From Eunapius fragilis (lineage: Eukaryota > Porifera > Demospongiae > Spongillida > Spongillidae): a stretch of 64,000 nucleotides of DNA. The stretch covers positions 7,562,916-7,626,915 of the forward strand of contig OY811981.1 in NCBI GenBank assembly GCA_963681505.1. The letters run 5' to 3'. A program made the position numbers and the translations under genes. Under the pieces are notes generated by a model. It was not told where the DNA came from and did not search any database. It saw only the letters and a list, made by a program, of their open reading frames with translations. Below, piece by piece: positions 1 through 12,159 of the stretch. The first letter of the stretch is position 1; each line of letters begins with the position of its first letter.

Positions 1-728
1 TGTTCCTCCCCAATGTGGGGAAATTTGTACTTGATGTGCCCTGATATTACAAATAGTAACAATATGTCTTATTCTATCAATAGAATGAATCTTACTTTGA
101 ATTCCACTAATGATGTTGGGATTGAGGAGCTGTCGGGATGGTGCTGGTGTGCAATTGCTGCTGGCCATCTCTTGCTCCGTGAAAAAGACACACATCAATG
201 CAAGTGCCAGTTTGGCTGGATTGTCCGACACCACCTCAGCAGCAAGGACCTTCTTTGCATCACCTCCTGGTACCCACACCTTCTTGCCATTAGGATCCCC
301 CAGCCAGCATCCTACATGTGAAACAATAAAAACTTTAAACAACCTGCACATTCCAGTGTGATTGATGTGCATAACCGTTGATCCTACTCTTAGATGCATG
401 GACAGAGTCTATAAAAATAAATAAAACAAATACAAAAGTAGCACACGTAACACTAAATAAACAATGTGTACCTGATCCACATTGTGATGATGATTCAGCG
501 AATGAATCTGTTGATTCCACCTGAGCTCTGCTGATTCGTAGTAAGTAGGTAACCTGACTCTGCAGACATGACACTTGTGCCTTGAGCTGCATGATGTCAA
601 CCTAGATGTATGCAGATACACCTTACTACACAATGTACAATAACACATCAATCATGCATGCAGCATACCTTCATTTCATCCAAAATCAATGCTGATGATT
701 TCTGAAACACTTAACGTGAGTAAATATT

Positions 729-781
<53 letters not shown>

Positions 782-2650
782 CACAAGTACCTTGACCGGA
801 GTTCCTGTATGTCCTTTCAGACCAGTCTGGTGACCCGCAAGAACTTCCACCAAAAACTGGCCATTCTGGGGAGCCCAATACACTGTCCTATATGTATATG
901 ATGAAAGCTTAGTTACATACATTTGAAGATTAATGAGGACCCACATTGTCAGACCAAGACCTCTTCTTTTGCACAGTTCTCTCCTGCATGGAAAGTATTT
1001 TTATATGGTTGTGTGAAGAAGAATGTTTTACAAGTAAACTTTGATTACCAAATCACTGCCTTCATTGTATACCGATGTTGCTGATTCATCCTACATGTAT
1101 ATGGATGGAATAGAGCATAAAACATGGAATACAAAATCATAGCCAATCACTTGTTGAGAAAGTTGATTTAAAACCTGTGCACTTTTTTTCATTGCTTCAT
1201 CCAATCGCGACCTTTTTCGTTTAGCATCCTGTTACAAAAATACTATCCAGATGATTGCATGAAAATCATTACAACTTACTGCTGTGCGTTGAGCCAGACA
1301 GTTTGTTGCTTGACTCACTAAATGAAAGGAATTACACTCAGGGAATAATTTAACCGGTATCGAATCGCATTTTGCGATGTCATTTTGACTAGATGCGAAG
1401 CAACTTTAAAAGTTTGTCGCAGAAAACTGCGATGCGAAGTTTGAATGTTTCAAACATGTACTATAGCTTGCAGACAGCAAATACATGCCACGCGAAGCGT
1501 CTAATATAATATCTATGTGCACGAAGCGAGAAACGATCGATAAGGAGAGCGAACATGTACGATACATGTAATTATTCATTGGTGTGATTGTTTACTCGCG
1601 TGATCACGCAAATGACTGCACAAGTCTAAAGGTGGTCTAAAGTTGTAGTTCCAGGAACAATTTATTTATGCCTTTAATAGGCGTATATAATAGTTTTTAT
1701 GTGTATCTATATACATCTACCATTCATTGTGAACATTCATTGCAATAACATGTACTGCACATTTATGTCATGAATTCTAAATGATCTAAAATTTTATGCT
1801 ACATCACTGCCTACATGTACAGTACTTGAATAGTTAGTATCACACATCTCCACCCCGAAAAAAAAATAGCTATACAACTGAAACAGTTGCTAATCAACTT
1901 AGACTTTGAATAGCAAAATTGCTATGCAATTTTTACAAAGTAAATTATTCCCTGACACTCCTGAACAATATGATACATTTTAAAAGACCAATCAATTACA
2001 ACAAAAAAATTTTTGTACCCAACGCGTTGTTATAATTTATATAAGGCGGTTTTATTTTGCTCACGTGGTACAAATCTACATTTATAGGTCCGTACGTATT
2101 GACATAAATTACGTAACTAAATACAAGACACGCGTGACGTGATGTGATACCTTTACTAGTACTGGTCATGGTTTCCGATCCCTTTTGCTTCACTTGAGAG
2201 TGCTCTTCCTCCTTCTCACTGCCTTCAGAATCCACTTCTGTACATTTGTGCATGCGCGTTATACGCTAGCTATGATCGCACATGTTTCTGGCTTACGGTT
2301 ATCTTCTGCCATTTCCGCCAGTTTGGCTTCCATCTTTTCGCGCCCACCTGTAAAAATTGTCTCTTTAAATCGACAGAGATACACAACCAGCTAGATGCCT
2401 TACCAAGTGCCAAGATCGTTGCTTTGTAAACTTTCCCGTCTGTCCACTTCACTTCGCATACGTCGTTTACTTTCAGGTTGCTTTGGTTCACAATTTTCTT
2501 GGTTGGTACTACGCTAGGGCTTCCATCTTCAAATGTAATGCAAACGTGGGTAGGTGCTGATTGAAGAAGACAAGTGACAACGATGAGTGACATTAACACG
2601 TACGAGGATTACTTACGACCCCAATTCGCACTCAGCAGCCGGAGTGTCAT
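1..2650 (-). CDS. BEND5-like BEN-domain protein, gene A (C-terminus beyond window)
   Basis: Not in one frame; assembled from exons with GT..AG borders. First four exons, in phase: 2650-2617 (start MTLRLLSANWG), 2556-2404 (Tudor-like module with VCEVKWTDGKVYKATILALG), 2347-2297 (short coiled coil EKMEAKLAEMAEDN), 2237-2151 (Ser/Glu-rich). A basic coiled-coil exon with KRKRSR, a likely nuclear signal, lies near 1228-1157. An exon ending at 472 feeds in phase into 311-96, which carries the BEN core (ALMCVFFTEQEMASSN, then LLNPNIISGIQ), and into 40-1 (RHIKYKFPHIGEE), where the window ends. BEN domains are sequence-specific DNA-binding or chromatin modules, so a nuclear DNA-binding role is expected. 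The gene is head to head with the transposase starting at 2740, 89 bp away. Exons between 2151 and 1228 and some coil exons were not resolved. The other possible start is the ATG at 2593, but the 2650 start uses a perfect GTAAGT donor and keeps phase. Confidence 0.8.
735..776. repeat. (TA)n microsatellite
   Basis: About 21 uninterrupted TA dinucleotides in an intron of BEN gene A. The short ORFs with YIYIYI runs on both strands come from this tract and are not genes. Confidence 0.95.
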
Positions 2651-2739
2651 CGCACAACACACACACGCGGTGGTATTCCGAATACTATTGGTTACATCCG
2701 ATTTGCAATAATCACGTGCTATAATTGTCACAAGCAAAA
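2651..2739. promoter_or_regulatory. Divergent promoter between BEN gene A and TNP2 transposase 1
   Basis: This 89-bp gap separates two start codons facing opposite ways, so it must hold both core promoters or 5' leaders. It contains an ATTGG (inverted CCAAT) box near 2689 and an E-box in AATCACGTGCTATAATTG at about 2710-2727. The gap between the equivalent genes at 27941-28185 also contains CACGTGCTA. Promoter function is inferred from position. Confidence 0.5.
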
Positions 2740-5700
2740 ATGAAACGAAGACAATGTTACATTCCAAAGCGAACTAAAACACTCTACAGGAAGATGATGT
2801 GGGGTGGAAAATACGGTACAGTAAATGATATCAGAGGGGAATGCTCAGCTGCAAGTATGGCGAGTTCGCATCAACAATGGACTTTTGAGCGCTCTATTGG
2901 TGAAATGATTGCGTGCCCCTGTAGTGAAGATCTAGAGGAAGATAGCTTCTTAAAGAAAAGACAAGAGCAGCCGCAGGAGGACGACAGCCAAAGCTCAATG
3001 ACGGAATCGGAATCTGAATTTCAATTTAGTGATCAAGACAAGGACAATATGGTGCCTGAAAACGACAGAATAGATGCGTCCAAGGATTGTAGCGAAGAGG
3101 AAGGTAGTTACATGCACTTAATGAGAAGACAGGAACAGACACTAGATGACGACGACCAAAGCTCTATAACGGACTCTGAATCCGAATTTCAATTTAGTGA
3201 AGACAAAGGGGACAATAATGTGCCTGATTCACAGTGTGATAGACCACTGTACCCTGGTACGAATTTGACTATTTATGAATACCATGTAAAAGTATTTCAG
3301 TTTGCTTTAAAGCACAATTTAACAAAGCATGCATATGGAGACCTGTTAAATCTTATTCAAAGTGTTTTACCCTCATCTAACTCAGCCATTACTTCTTTAT
3401 TCAAAGCAAATTCATTATTTAGCAACATTATAGATCCTAACAAAGTCATTCATCATCATAAATATTGCTCATTTTGCCATCATTTGATGATGAAGACGGA
3501 TGATGTGAATGGTAAATGCCCAAATGGTTGTGATGACACAATTGAAGAATTTATGATATGTGATATTGAAATCCAGATGAAATCTTTAATGTCAGGTTAG
3601 TATTATTTTGCTAACATAATAATTGATTGTTACATATTGCTACAATCAAATCGTAGATCCATTTGTATGGAACAGTCTTCAATCACGCTTTAAGAATGAT
3701 GCAAAACTGTCCGATATATTTGGTGGCACTGAGTACAGGAAGTTGATGGAACCTGAACAGTTTTTATCCAAATCGGAGAATATCACCTTTTGCTTGAATA
3801 CTGATGGTGTAGCAGTGTTTAAGTCATCAACTACACAAATTTGGCCTATTTGGCTTCAGATTAATGAACTTCCTCCCAAAATGAGGTATTATTATTATGA
3901 TATTGTTATTTTCAAATCAGCTGATTATTAAATTTTATACATGAATGTTCTCCAAGAAATATTTGATACTAGCAGGTATATGGTTCTCTAAGGATAAGCC
4001 TACAATGGAATCATACATGCACCCTTTAGTAGAAAAAGTGAATGAGTTAGGTATGTTAAATTTGAATTTGTGTTTTTATTCACCAATTTTTCATTTCACA
4101 GGAGTAGATGTTGATACACCTATTGGTAAAAGAAAAGCTCATGCTGCAATAATAGTATGCTCAACAGATCGGCCTGCTTGTGCCTTAGTAGCAAATAATA
4201 TGCAATACAATGGACACTTTGGCTGCACCACTTGTGATAGTTATGGCACCTCAGTTGGTCGCACAGTTTACTGGCCATATGATGATGCATCAAATCTTCG
4301 AACACATCAGTCCATCCTTTCATCTGCCTTAGAAGCTGTACAATGTAGAAAGCCAGTAAGTTCAAACATTGAAATTTTACTACCGATGAGCACAATTTTA
4401 TATCACGTGATCACTATCAGGTGCAAGGAATCAAGGGAGTTCCTATTCTATCTTTGCATCCACCATTTAATCTTGTCAAAGGCATGGCTGTGGATGATCT
4501 ACACTGTGTTGATCTTGGTGTTGTTAAGACTTTGTGTACACATTGGTTTTCTGCAGACAAAAGAGGACAACCATATAGCATTTATGAAAAGGTTATATTA
4601 TTTATGCACATATTATGTGTATGTATATTACATTTCTGTCTACAATAGATTGACCAATGTAATGAGAATCTTCTTAAAATTAAAGTGCCAAATGCAATTA
4701 GAAGGCGTCCTCGCTCTTTGCATTTATTAAAGAAATGGAAAGGTAAGATCCTAATATATCATTAGATGGAGAATTTCTAATGTCCATTTTGATAGGTTCA
4801 GAATTCCGATCATGGTTACTCTATTATTCCATTCCAATATTAAAAGATGTACTACCAGCTCAGTATTTTGATCATTACCTATTGCTAGTAGTCAGTATGT
4901 ACATACTGCGTGGCAATTGTATTACTGAATTTGAGCTGGAGCTTTCAGAGGCTTGCCTAAATCGTTTTTATGTGCAATTTACGGACCTTTATGGTAAACA
5001 ACCTTATATATGCTTTAATTACAAAGTGGATCTCATATTTTTTTATTTGCACAGGAATAACTTCTACCACAATGAATGTTCATCTATTAACCCACTTGCC
5101 ATTTTATGTGAGAGCATGGGGCCCATTGTGGACTACATCATGCTATTGTTTTGAAAGTGCAAATGGTACATTAAGAAAATTCTTCCATGGCACAAGAAAC
5201 ATGTCAAAGCAGGTAACAGTTGAAACCAATATAATCTCAGTACACTTATGCACAATGATATGAATTATCAGTGCATATAATGCTATTCTTTGGAATGCAG
5301 ATTCTGTACTCATTTTCCATGTTTCAATTTCTTTCTCACCTGAAACCAAGTGCAAATAGTGCAAGAAGGTAAGTACAGCCCTACATACTTGTATGAAATA
5401 ACACTTCTTAACATGCCTTATGATTGTTAGTTTGATTGATACAAAAGAAACTGCAGTAACATTGGGTGCAGCACAACAATATACATCACAGGCTGAATTG
5501 GAAGCGATGCATATCAATATAAATGGCCTTACTTTACAGTCATGTGAATATGAGATATATTTGAGAGTGTCATGTAGAAATGAAGTATATCACAGCACTT
5601 CATATACAAGGGCATCAATGCAAAACAGTTACACTGTGATGTACCACAGTGAAGACAGTTGTCAGTTTGGAGAGATTAATTATTTTCTTACAATACGTCA

Positions 5701-7162
5701 CCAGACATTTGGTGAAATCATTAATGCAATCATTACTCCATTTGACACTTCAACAGCTGTTTCACGAGGCACATTTGAATCTGTGCAGAAGTATATTAAT
5801 TCAAAACTAAAGCTCATTCTTCGACATCAAAGCACGAAAATTAGTGTTGATGTTTCTCGTATAATCTGCAAGTGTATTTCTATCAAAATTGGAGAAGATG
5901 AATACTTGGCACCAGTGTTGCCGCGGCCAGCCTTGGCCGTCCGGCAGCCGCCAAAATTAGCCAAATTTTGTGCTGACCGCCATCGGCCGCGGGCCGTCAA
6001 TGTGCCTGGCCGTCTGAGCCGTCAGAGTACGGTGACCGTCAGAATTTTACGGCTGACCGTAAAAAATATTATCCGGTCACTGACGGTCATTTAGCTACTG
6101 CAACCCATGACGTAAAAGATAGCTGTACCGAATTCTAAAAAGCTGAAATTGGATAAACCACCAGATAGCTGTGTGAAAAGTGCATACCATCCATCCGGTC
6201 CGCAAAAGTTTCTTAAAAGTTTCTAAACACAAAGTTGTGGAAACACTTCAAGTTGGCTCGGGCGGCCCAGTTCAACGAATGGAGTTTGTGCGCTCTCTGT
6301 GAACAAGAGAAAAAGAATTACATGGATATCCAGAGTTGATGGTTCTACTTCAAAGATGAGGAAGATGAACGCAAGTTGTATGTATGCCTGGGGACCAGTC
6401 AATATATTCCCAGACTAAGGCTGCTTCGTATTTGTGAATATCGTTCCTCCACTTTTTACTCCAGAGATCTGAAGGAATGCATGCCTAACGGCAGAATCCA
6501 CCAGTTGGCGATAGCAACGATGGCACTAAAGTATTTAGCTGTTCCAGCATCAAGTGCACCTTCTGAACTAGTTTTTTTTTTTCACAATTGATGCTAATCC
6601 TTGACAGAAAGAGGTGGAGAATTGATGCAGACAGAAAGGATTTTGCTTTTACGCTGAAACAAGAACCTTAACTTCAGTGCCTAGTTTCCATCTCGCCTCC
6701 TTAATTCTCATATATATATATATTTATTTATCCGTTAAATCTATTGCATCTCCGAGTCAAGGAATTAGTATAAAGATAAAGCTGCATCATATCTATACAC
6801 ATACCGATGTGCAAATTGCAACGAGCATGCAGTGCATGCATGCGGAGTTATATACGGTGCCAATACAGTAATACACGCATGCAAGTTTGACTTTGACCGA
6901 CTAAGACCGTCTGCCGTGACCGCTAAGCATGAACTGGCGGTTTTTGACGGTCCAAAACTGACCGTGACCGTGCCGGATAAGTTTCAAACGGCCTGCCCGT
7001 GATCGTGACCGTATGGACTGGTCACGGCTATCTCTAGCCGTCGACCGTGACCGCCAGAGTCTATTCCGGTCAACTGGCCGTCCGTGACTTCCTCCAATCG
7101 GTCAACCGCGGCAACACTGCTTGGCACTTTTTGCCAACAATTTTTGTGACATTGTTAATTAA
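2740..7162 (+). pseudogene. TNP2-type (EnSpm/CACTA) transposase 1, split by a hAT-like insertion
   Basis: Ten exons: 2740-3595, 3657-3885, 3947-4050, 4102-4355, 4421-4591, 4649-4742, 4796-4993, 5055-5212, 5301-5368, and 5431-5912 continued at 7128-7162. They join in one frame of 883 codons once the 1.2 kb insert at 5913-7119 is set aside. N-terminus: basic, then acidic with a duplicated SESEFQFS block, then a zinc ribbon (YCSFC, CPNGC). The core has TNP2 family blocks: LNTDGVAVFKSS (probable first catalytic Asp), LILAGIWFSKDKPTM, MQYNGHFGCTTC, MAVDDLHCVDLGVVK and RAWGPLWTTSCYCFE. TNP2 proteins cut and rejoin transposon ends. Two defects: the last exon is broken by the insertion, so the frame now stops at 6094, and the exon 3 acceptor is not AG (3945-3946 reads AT). 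Probably inactive. It differs from transposase 2 in exon number and sequence, so it is an older relative, not a copy. Confidence 0.85.
5913..7119. mobile_element. hAT-like non-autonomous element, 8-bp target duplication
   Basis: A 1207-bp insert with inverted ends CAGTGTTGCCGCGG and CCGCGGCAACACTG, flanked by the exact 8-bp duplication CTTGGCAC (5905-5912 and 7120-7127). CAGTG-type ends with 8-bp duplications are typical of hAT transposons. The subterminal ~200 bp on each side are GC-rich with many short GACCGT/ACGGTC motifs; the middle is AT-rich and has no transposase-like frame. It sits inside the last exon of transposase 1; removing insert plus one duplication restores the original frame and stop. 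Confidence 0.9.
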
Positions 7163-8082
7163 TTATTCTTTGAAGTATATTAACAAATTTGCATAAGATG
7201 AATACATGTACTGTATGTGATGACATGTAGGTGCACGCGCGAAGGTCTACAGTACTTGTGTGGATGTCAGTTGTACCGACTTATTTTAGACCCTCCTTAA
7301 TTATAACTTTAGACCCTCCTTAATTATATGGTGCAGGTAAAAAATTCGTGCCGTATTTACTGCTTCTATCGCATGTTGCTACTTCCACGTCCAGGCCCCG
7401 AAATCCTAGCTCCCGCCCTGCGGGTGCGAATAAATACCAGAGTCATTCCGAAATGCCTGTCAGTCTGTCAATTGGTATACTGTATGGAAACAATTGAGCT
7501 TTACATTAAAGACAATCAACCGCGTACTTCTAGGACGTTATTCTAAGAACCTGTAATTCATTCCAGTTGTATGCGGGCGTATAGGCCTATTAAAACCGCC
7601 CTCTCGTCGCGCCGAGTAACAGTATTATGTAACATCGACGGTACGTAGCTATCAAGTGTAAGCGTTGTCACAGCCCAGATGTGAAATAATACACTGCTGT
7701 CTTCGCACCGCATCATTTGTACCTGCTTTAACAAACCTGGGGTGCCGATCTTATAATCATCTACGACAGGTCCCCAGACCATTTAACGTGTATTAACGCA
7801 TAAACACGCATAAATACACGTTGTAACGCGTTATAACGCCAAAAATTCCACCCGGGTAAGCACTTTGCTTGCAAACTGATGGTTTTGCATGTACAATTTT
7901 CCTTAGGGTGGAAGTGATCAGATTTATACTGACCAAAAGAACTTTCAATATACATACGCATATATATATATAATTATATGGGACAGTTTCCGCGAAAACT
8001 TCCTATGTTTTATAACATTATAAAACTATAGTGTTATAACGTTTGAATCGCTATATCTTCCGAACGCTAAAGGCTATCGACA
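7163..8082. other. Non-coding stretch with direct repeat and hairpin
   Basis: No gene recognised. It should contain the right end of the first TNP2/BEN element, but no clear terminus was found. Visible structure: two copies of TTTAGACCCTCCTTAATTAT near 7285-7329; a hairpin at about 7786-7823 with arms AACGTGTATT and AATACACGTT; and a ~100-bp segment at 7860-7962 that recurs at 32948-33036. Confidence 0.6.
7860..7962 (+). repeat. ~95-bp direct repeat, copy 1
   Basis: Contains TGTACAATTTTCCTTAGGGT followed by GGAAGTGATCAGATTTATA. A second copy in the same orientation lies at 32948-33036. Each copy lies just to the left of one arm of the 3.8 kb inverted duplication, although the arms are in opposite orientation. 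Confidence 0.8.
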
Positions 8083-9313
8083 TGAGAAAAAAAGTAATAT
8101 GGTTGACTGTTATTTTCAAAACAAACAACAAATGCATTTTTGTAAATATGAGGAAGAGATAACCTACCAATGATTTTTTTAAAAACAAAATATTTATTAT
8201 TAGGCTGGTTATCATTATATTATTATCACATATACATGTACACATATAATAACATCAGCTACAAACAGACATATGACAAATTAATTAGATGGGGGCATTA
8301 ACTGGGTTAGGATGGATGTGGCATCTGTCCTAAGTTAAGGTGGCTATAAATCTCATCCAAGGTTACAATGCATTTTAATATATAAATGTATTTTTAATGT
8401 TTTTATGCTACTGCTACACTACTTAACTACCATATCAGTCCAAGACACAAACAAGGGCATCTACATGTAACTATACAAGCAACATAATAATAGAGTAGAT
8501 CCTATTAAGTCCCATGTACATGTACATGCAGGTCATACAGACCAATGCCTCATTAGTTTTACTCCAGATAAAAAATAATCAACCTCCCTACATGTGCATG
8601 CACAAGTACTATACTGTGAAATTCAACCTTTTTTATTTGATTGGTGCTTTGATGCCTATATATTATTATTAACATTAGTAATTATTCTGTATATGGGAAT
8701 TGGATTAAAAGGTACCATTTTATAAATTTATGAAATGATCAGTGACAGTATTTCATCCATATCTAAACTTCTGAACTGATATTCATCACATCATGCCACA
8801 ACATTTCTCTATGATAAAATATATTCAGTGTCCGACAAGTCATGGGGTTCAAGCAACACATATCTTTTTGGCTGCAGCATTGCTTGAAATGTTTTGTATA
8901 CATACATGTACAGTTAGCTACAATGTGTTCAAATTATATGTATTATGCACTACAGAGATAAAAGGTCATTCCAATATTGTCAAGCTAGATACCTCATGAT
9001 ATATCCTTTGGTTAAAAGATTCGGACTGCATCATATTGCTTGCTTTAAAATGGGCTTTATTTTAAAATATATATTCATACCAATTTTATTGCTCAATTAA
9101 CACTTATGATATAATCTGTGCACCCACCTCACATACATGGCTTACATGCAAATCATGAAACACAGAACCACACAGTTTACTGTACCACATAAAAATATCC
9201 TTGTCATTACATGTAACATAAAAACAATCTGATTTGTGCACAAATTTCATGTACATGTACATGTATTGCCATAAGTATGTTTCATTTATACAATAAATAC
9301 ATTATACTTGTAC

Positions 9314-11870
9314 CTCCAAATATCAATGCTCTTGTCACTGTTTGCCACACTGTCCAGCTTTTCTAACAACATTAGACATCCCTTGTCAATTTGGGTAGCC
9401 ATCTATGCATTAAAACATCACACACACACAAAAATCATTAATTCAATTTATCATCTGCCATTAAATTTAAATTCATTCTGTGCTAACTTCCAATCCAAAT
9501 ATAATCCACAATCAAACACATAGAGTTGTTCAGTCATAAGCATAGCCATAACACTCTGCCCCACCCCCCAATCCCATTAAATGTCTAAGCATTAATACCA
9601 CACATTGCAAACTGTCCAATACTGAGGAGGCCCCCTCCATAACTGCCAAAATTAATCTCTCTCAAATATATTGCATCATTAACTGACCAGGTCAGAATGC
9701 AGACATTAAGTTGCATTATTAGAACACATAGATTTATTGTGACATACATAATGCATTAAATTAATATTTTTTTCTGTCTATCAATGCTCACTGCACAAAA
9801 ACCAAATGCCAAACATAGTATATAATCCTGTTCACAAAGCAGTGTAATTTTTACCCTGTTAAACCCGCAGACTAAAAGTGGCCTAGCTCTTCGTAGATTA
9901 AACTTCCAGGCATCCATGTCCTGTAAAATCTGTTTGGGTCACTCACTAGGAAGGCCTTTTGCTTCCAATCTGACAGAGAACTCGAGACGAATTTAAATAT
10001 AAACATACTCTAGAAAGTCCAGGTACAGCCTTCTAAGAATGTTATTGTTTGTAGCCATTGCTATAATGGCATCATTTTATGCCACTAAATCACATGAACC
10101 GATTTATGCCAATATGAATTCACAATCAAACACTTGAAAGTTGTGAATGATGCTAGCAGTTATTGAAGAGTCAATAAGAAGAAAGGAAATGGAAAAGTGA
10201 AGGCAAACGCGTAGATACATGTAACTGTGCTCTAATGTAAATACATTCAGTCAATTTGCAAATGGCTTTAGGCATTGACATGACCAAATGACCTGTACAT
10301 AAGAGTCTCAAAAACTTTCTCTATCAGTCATTAATTTCCAATGCGTAAGAACTTAAAAGTAATGCTCAAACATGTAGCTTTCAGAAAACACACCCATCTA
10401 CATGTTTGAGTATTACATTAGTCCTTACGCGTTGGAAATCAGGTGTGTGGTTTATACATAACTGGCAATTGAAGTTTCATCTAATTCATTTGGTAATCAT
10501 CTCTGATCCTCAATAATCATAATTTGTATTATTGGCATTATTGTTGTCAACATGTAGTACAAGAAATATGCAATTCTATATGGATTTTACAGATGTCTGT
10601 GATAAAATTGATTTAGCTACCAAGCTGTTGCAATTGTTTTTATTCTTCAGCACCATCCTTATGTAATTACTACTGAATGGTCCTTAAATAAGAACAATTG
10701 GAGATTAAACCTTATTGTAGGATTATAATAGTGGGGGGGAAAAGGTTTCCTCAAAAGACTAGAATCCATTCCACTTATATGCGTTCATACTGGTTTATAT
10801 GGTAGAGAAAGACATACAGTATGCCTGAAATGTATGCAAAAGATACATACAAGTTTCATCTTCATTGTGGAGAATGTTGGGGACACCACATGACGTGAAG
10901 TTTACCAGACATCACCTTTGGCCATCAGAAGGGATGGTGGCAAACCAGTGCTCCTAGATGAATCATTGTTTCCACCAACCCCCTGCAGGAAAAATAATTG
11001 ATATGTACATAGGAACATGTATAATTATGTATATAAACCACTATGCACCTTATGCATCAATTCCTTTATCAAGTTAGAGCATCTCCGGATAATACATTGC
11101 TTAAGCGCAATTTTTAGATAACAGAAGTGTGCATGTGCATGTATATATTGATTATATGATTTATTTCTGTCATACAATCACTCCCACCACCAATACACAG
11201 AAATTGAAAATGGTTTGTGGAAAATGTAGGCACAAAATAGGGCAAAAAAAGTTATAGACACCATCCTAAAAATTCTTCAAATCAAGGGCCAGGTCACCCC
11301 CCCCCCCCCCCCCCCCCCTGCCTTCGAACACGCCCATTTTAGACCACGTCCCCTAAAATCATTACGTAATCGACAATTGACCACACCTACAATGAAAAAA
11401 ATGATACGGATACTACAAATTGCCGCATTGCCAAGTAGGCTTCGTTGCAGATTGCTGTTGTAGATGTTGTCACTTGTGACTATACATTAATTGGTATAAG
11501 ACATTTACACATGCACATGTACATGTACATACATACATACATGTACACAATGATAAAATTATAAACACACAAGATTGATTTTGTTGAGTAATTGTCCCAT
11601 TTAAATGTACAATTGTTACATGTACAATACATGTCAAAATTGCACATCCTTACACATATGTTAATGAAATGCAGTCACCAATATTGATAGTATCATTCTC
11701 CTCCTCATTTGTAAATGTGCACAAATCAAATCAAATCAAGTCAAAACATAATTCTCTTCTAAACAACATTTACCTGTCGATCTGTAAAACAATCAAACTG
11801 CTTCACCATCACTTGCTTGAGGAGTTCTGGGTCAGATAACACAATAACTGGGGTAGCACCAATGTAGTAT
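9314..11870 (-). pseudogene. Cytochrome P450 (CYP3-like) fragment, inactivated inverted copy
   Basis: Three exons on the minus strand match the right-hand copy: 11870-11774 (YYIGATPVIVLSDPELLKQV), 10982-10851 (MAKGDVW..TSRHV) and 9402-9314 (MATQIDKGCLMLLEKLDSVA). In the second exon the codon after the conserved Trp of the helix-C WxxxR motif is TAA at 10904-10902, where the other copy has AGA (Arg). The fourth exon of the right copy has no counterpart because the duplication ends first. No N-terminal membrane anchor and no heme-binding Cys region are present. It cannot encode a working P450. Confidence 0.85.
11225..11485 (-). mobile_element. Fragment related to the CGAG(G)n TIR element, in P450 intron
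   Basis: Matches the terminal ~240 bp of the element at 14245-15194, including the block with AGGTGTGGTCAATTGTC, a long homopolymer C run (about 11299-11318) and the end GGCAAAAAAAGTTATAGACA. The mirror copy is at 33493-33735, so this fragment was in place before the inverted duplication. Confidence 0.75.
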
Positions 11871-11947
11871 CTGCCATTTAGAGCAATTAAGAATTATTAG
11901 TAATTCATAGCTACATGTATATAAATGTGTCACCTCACACATCACAC

Positions 11948-12155
11948 CACTCCCTCCCACATCACACCAATCACCTCCCCCACTATTATACACACATGAC
12001 TGAGGCTCTTGTATAAGGATTTTTTTCTACCTTTCCTATTTTTATTTGCAGTTATGTTAGTTAGCCAAAATTCATTGCTTCATGTAGTTACCATATATAA
12101 GGTTTGACAAACATGTAATGTAACATGATGTTTGCATGTATGAGTATTTATATCA
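11948..12155 (+). repeat. Direct repeat flanking the minisatellite, copy 1 (empty site)
   Basis: The segment from CATGACTGAGGCTCTTGTAT through ATGTTTGCATGTATGAGTAT recurs at 14163-14244 plus 15203-15317. Here ACCTTTCC is present once and uninterrupted (about 12030-12037); in the second copy it is duplicated around a 950-bp insert. The repeat also includes the edge of the CACCACTCACCTCACA array, so the array seems to have grown between the two copies. Confidence 0.85.
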
Positions 12156-12159
12156 CCTC

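Larger units (their letters stand above)
8083..11930 (-). repeat. Left arm of a 3.8 kb inverted duplication
   Basis: Reverse complement of 33037-36875 with high identity: whole translated frames such as the 71-residue frame at 9308-9523 are identical to the one at 35424-35639 on the other strand. Differences are scattered substitutions and small indels, for example an extra KY codon pair in the right copy near 36746. About 21 kb separates the arms. The arm carries three P450 exons (see 9314-11870). Confidence 0.95.
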
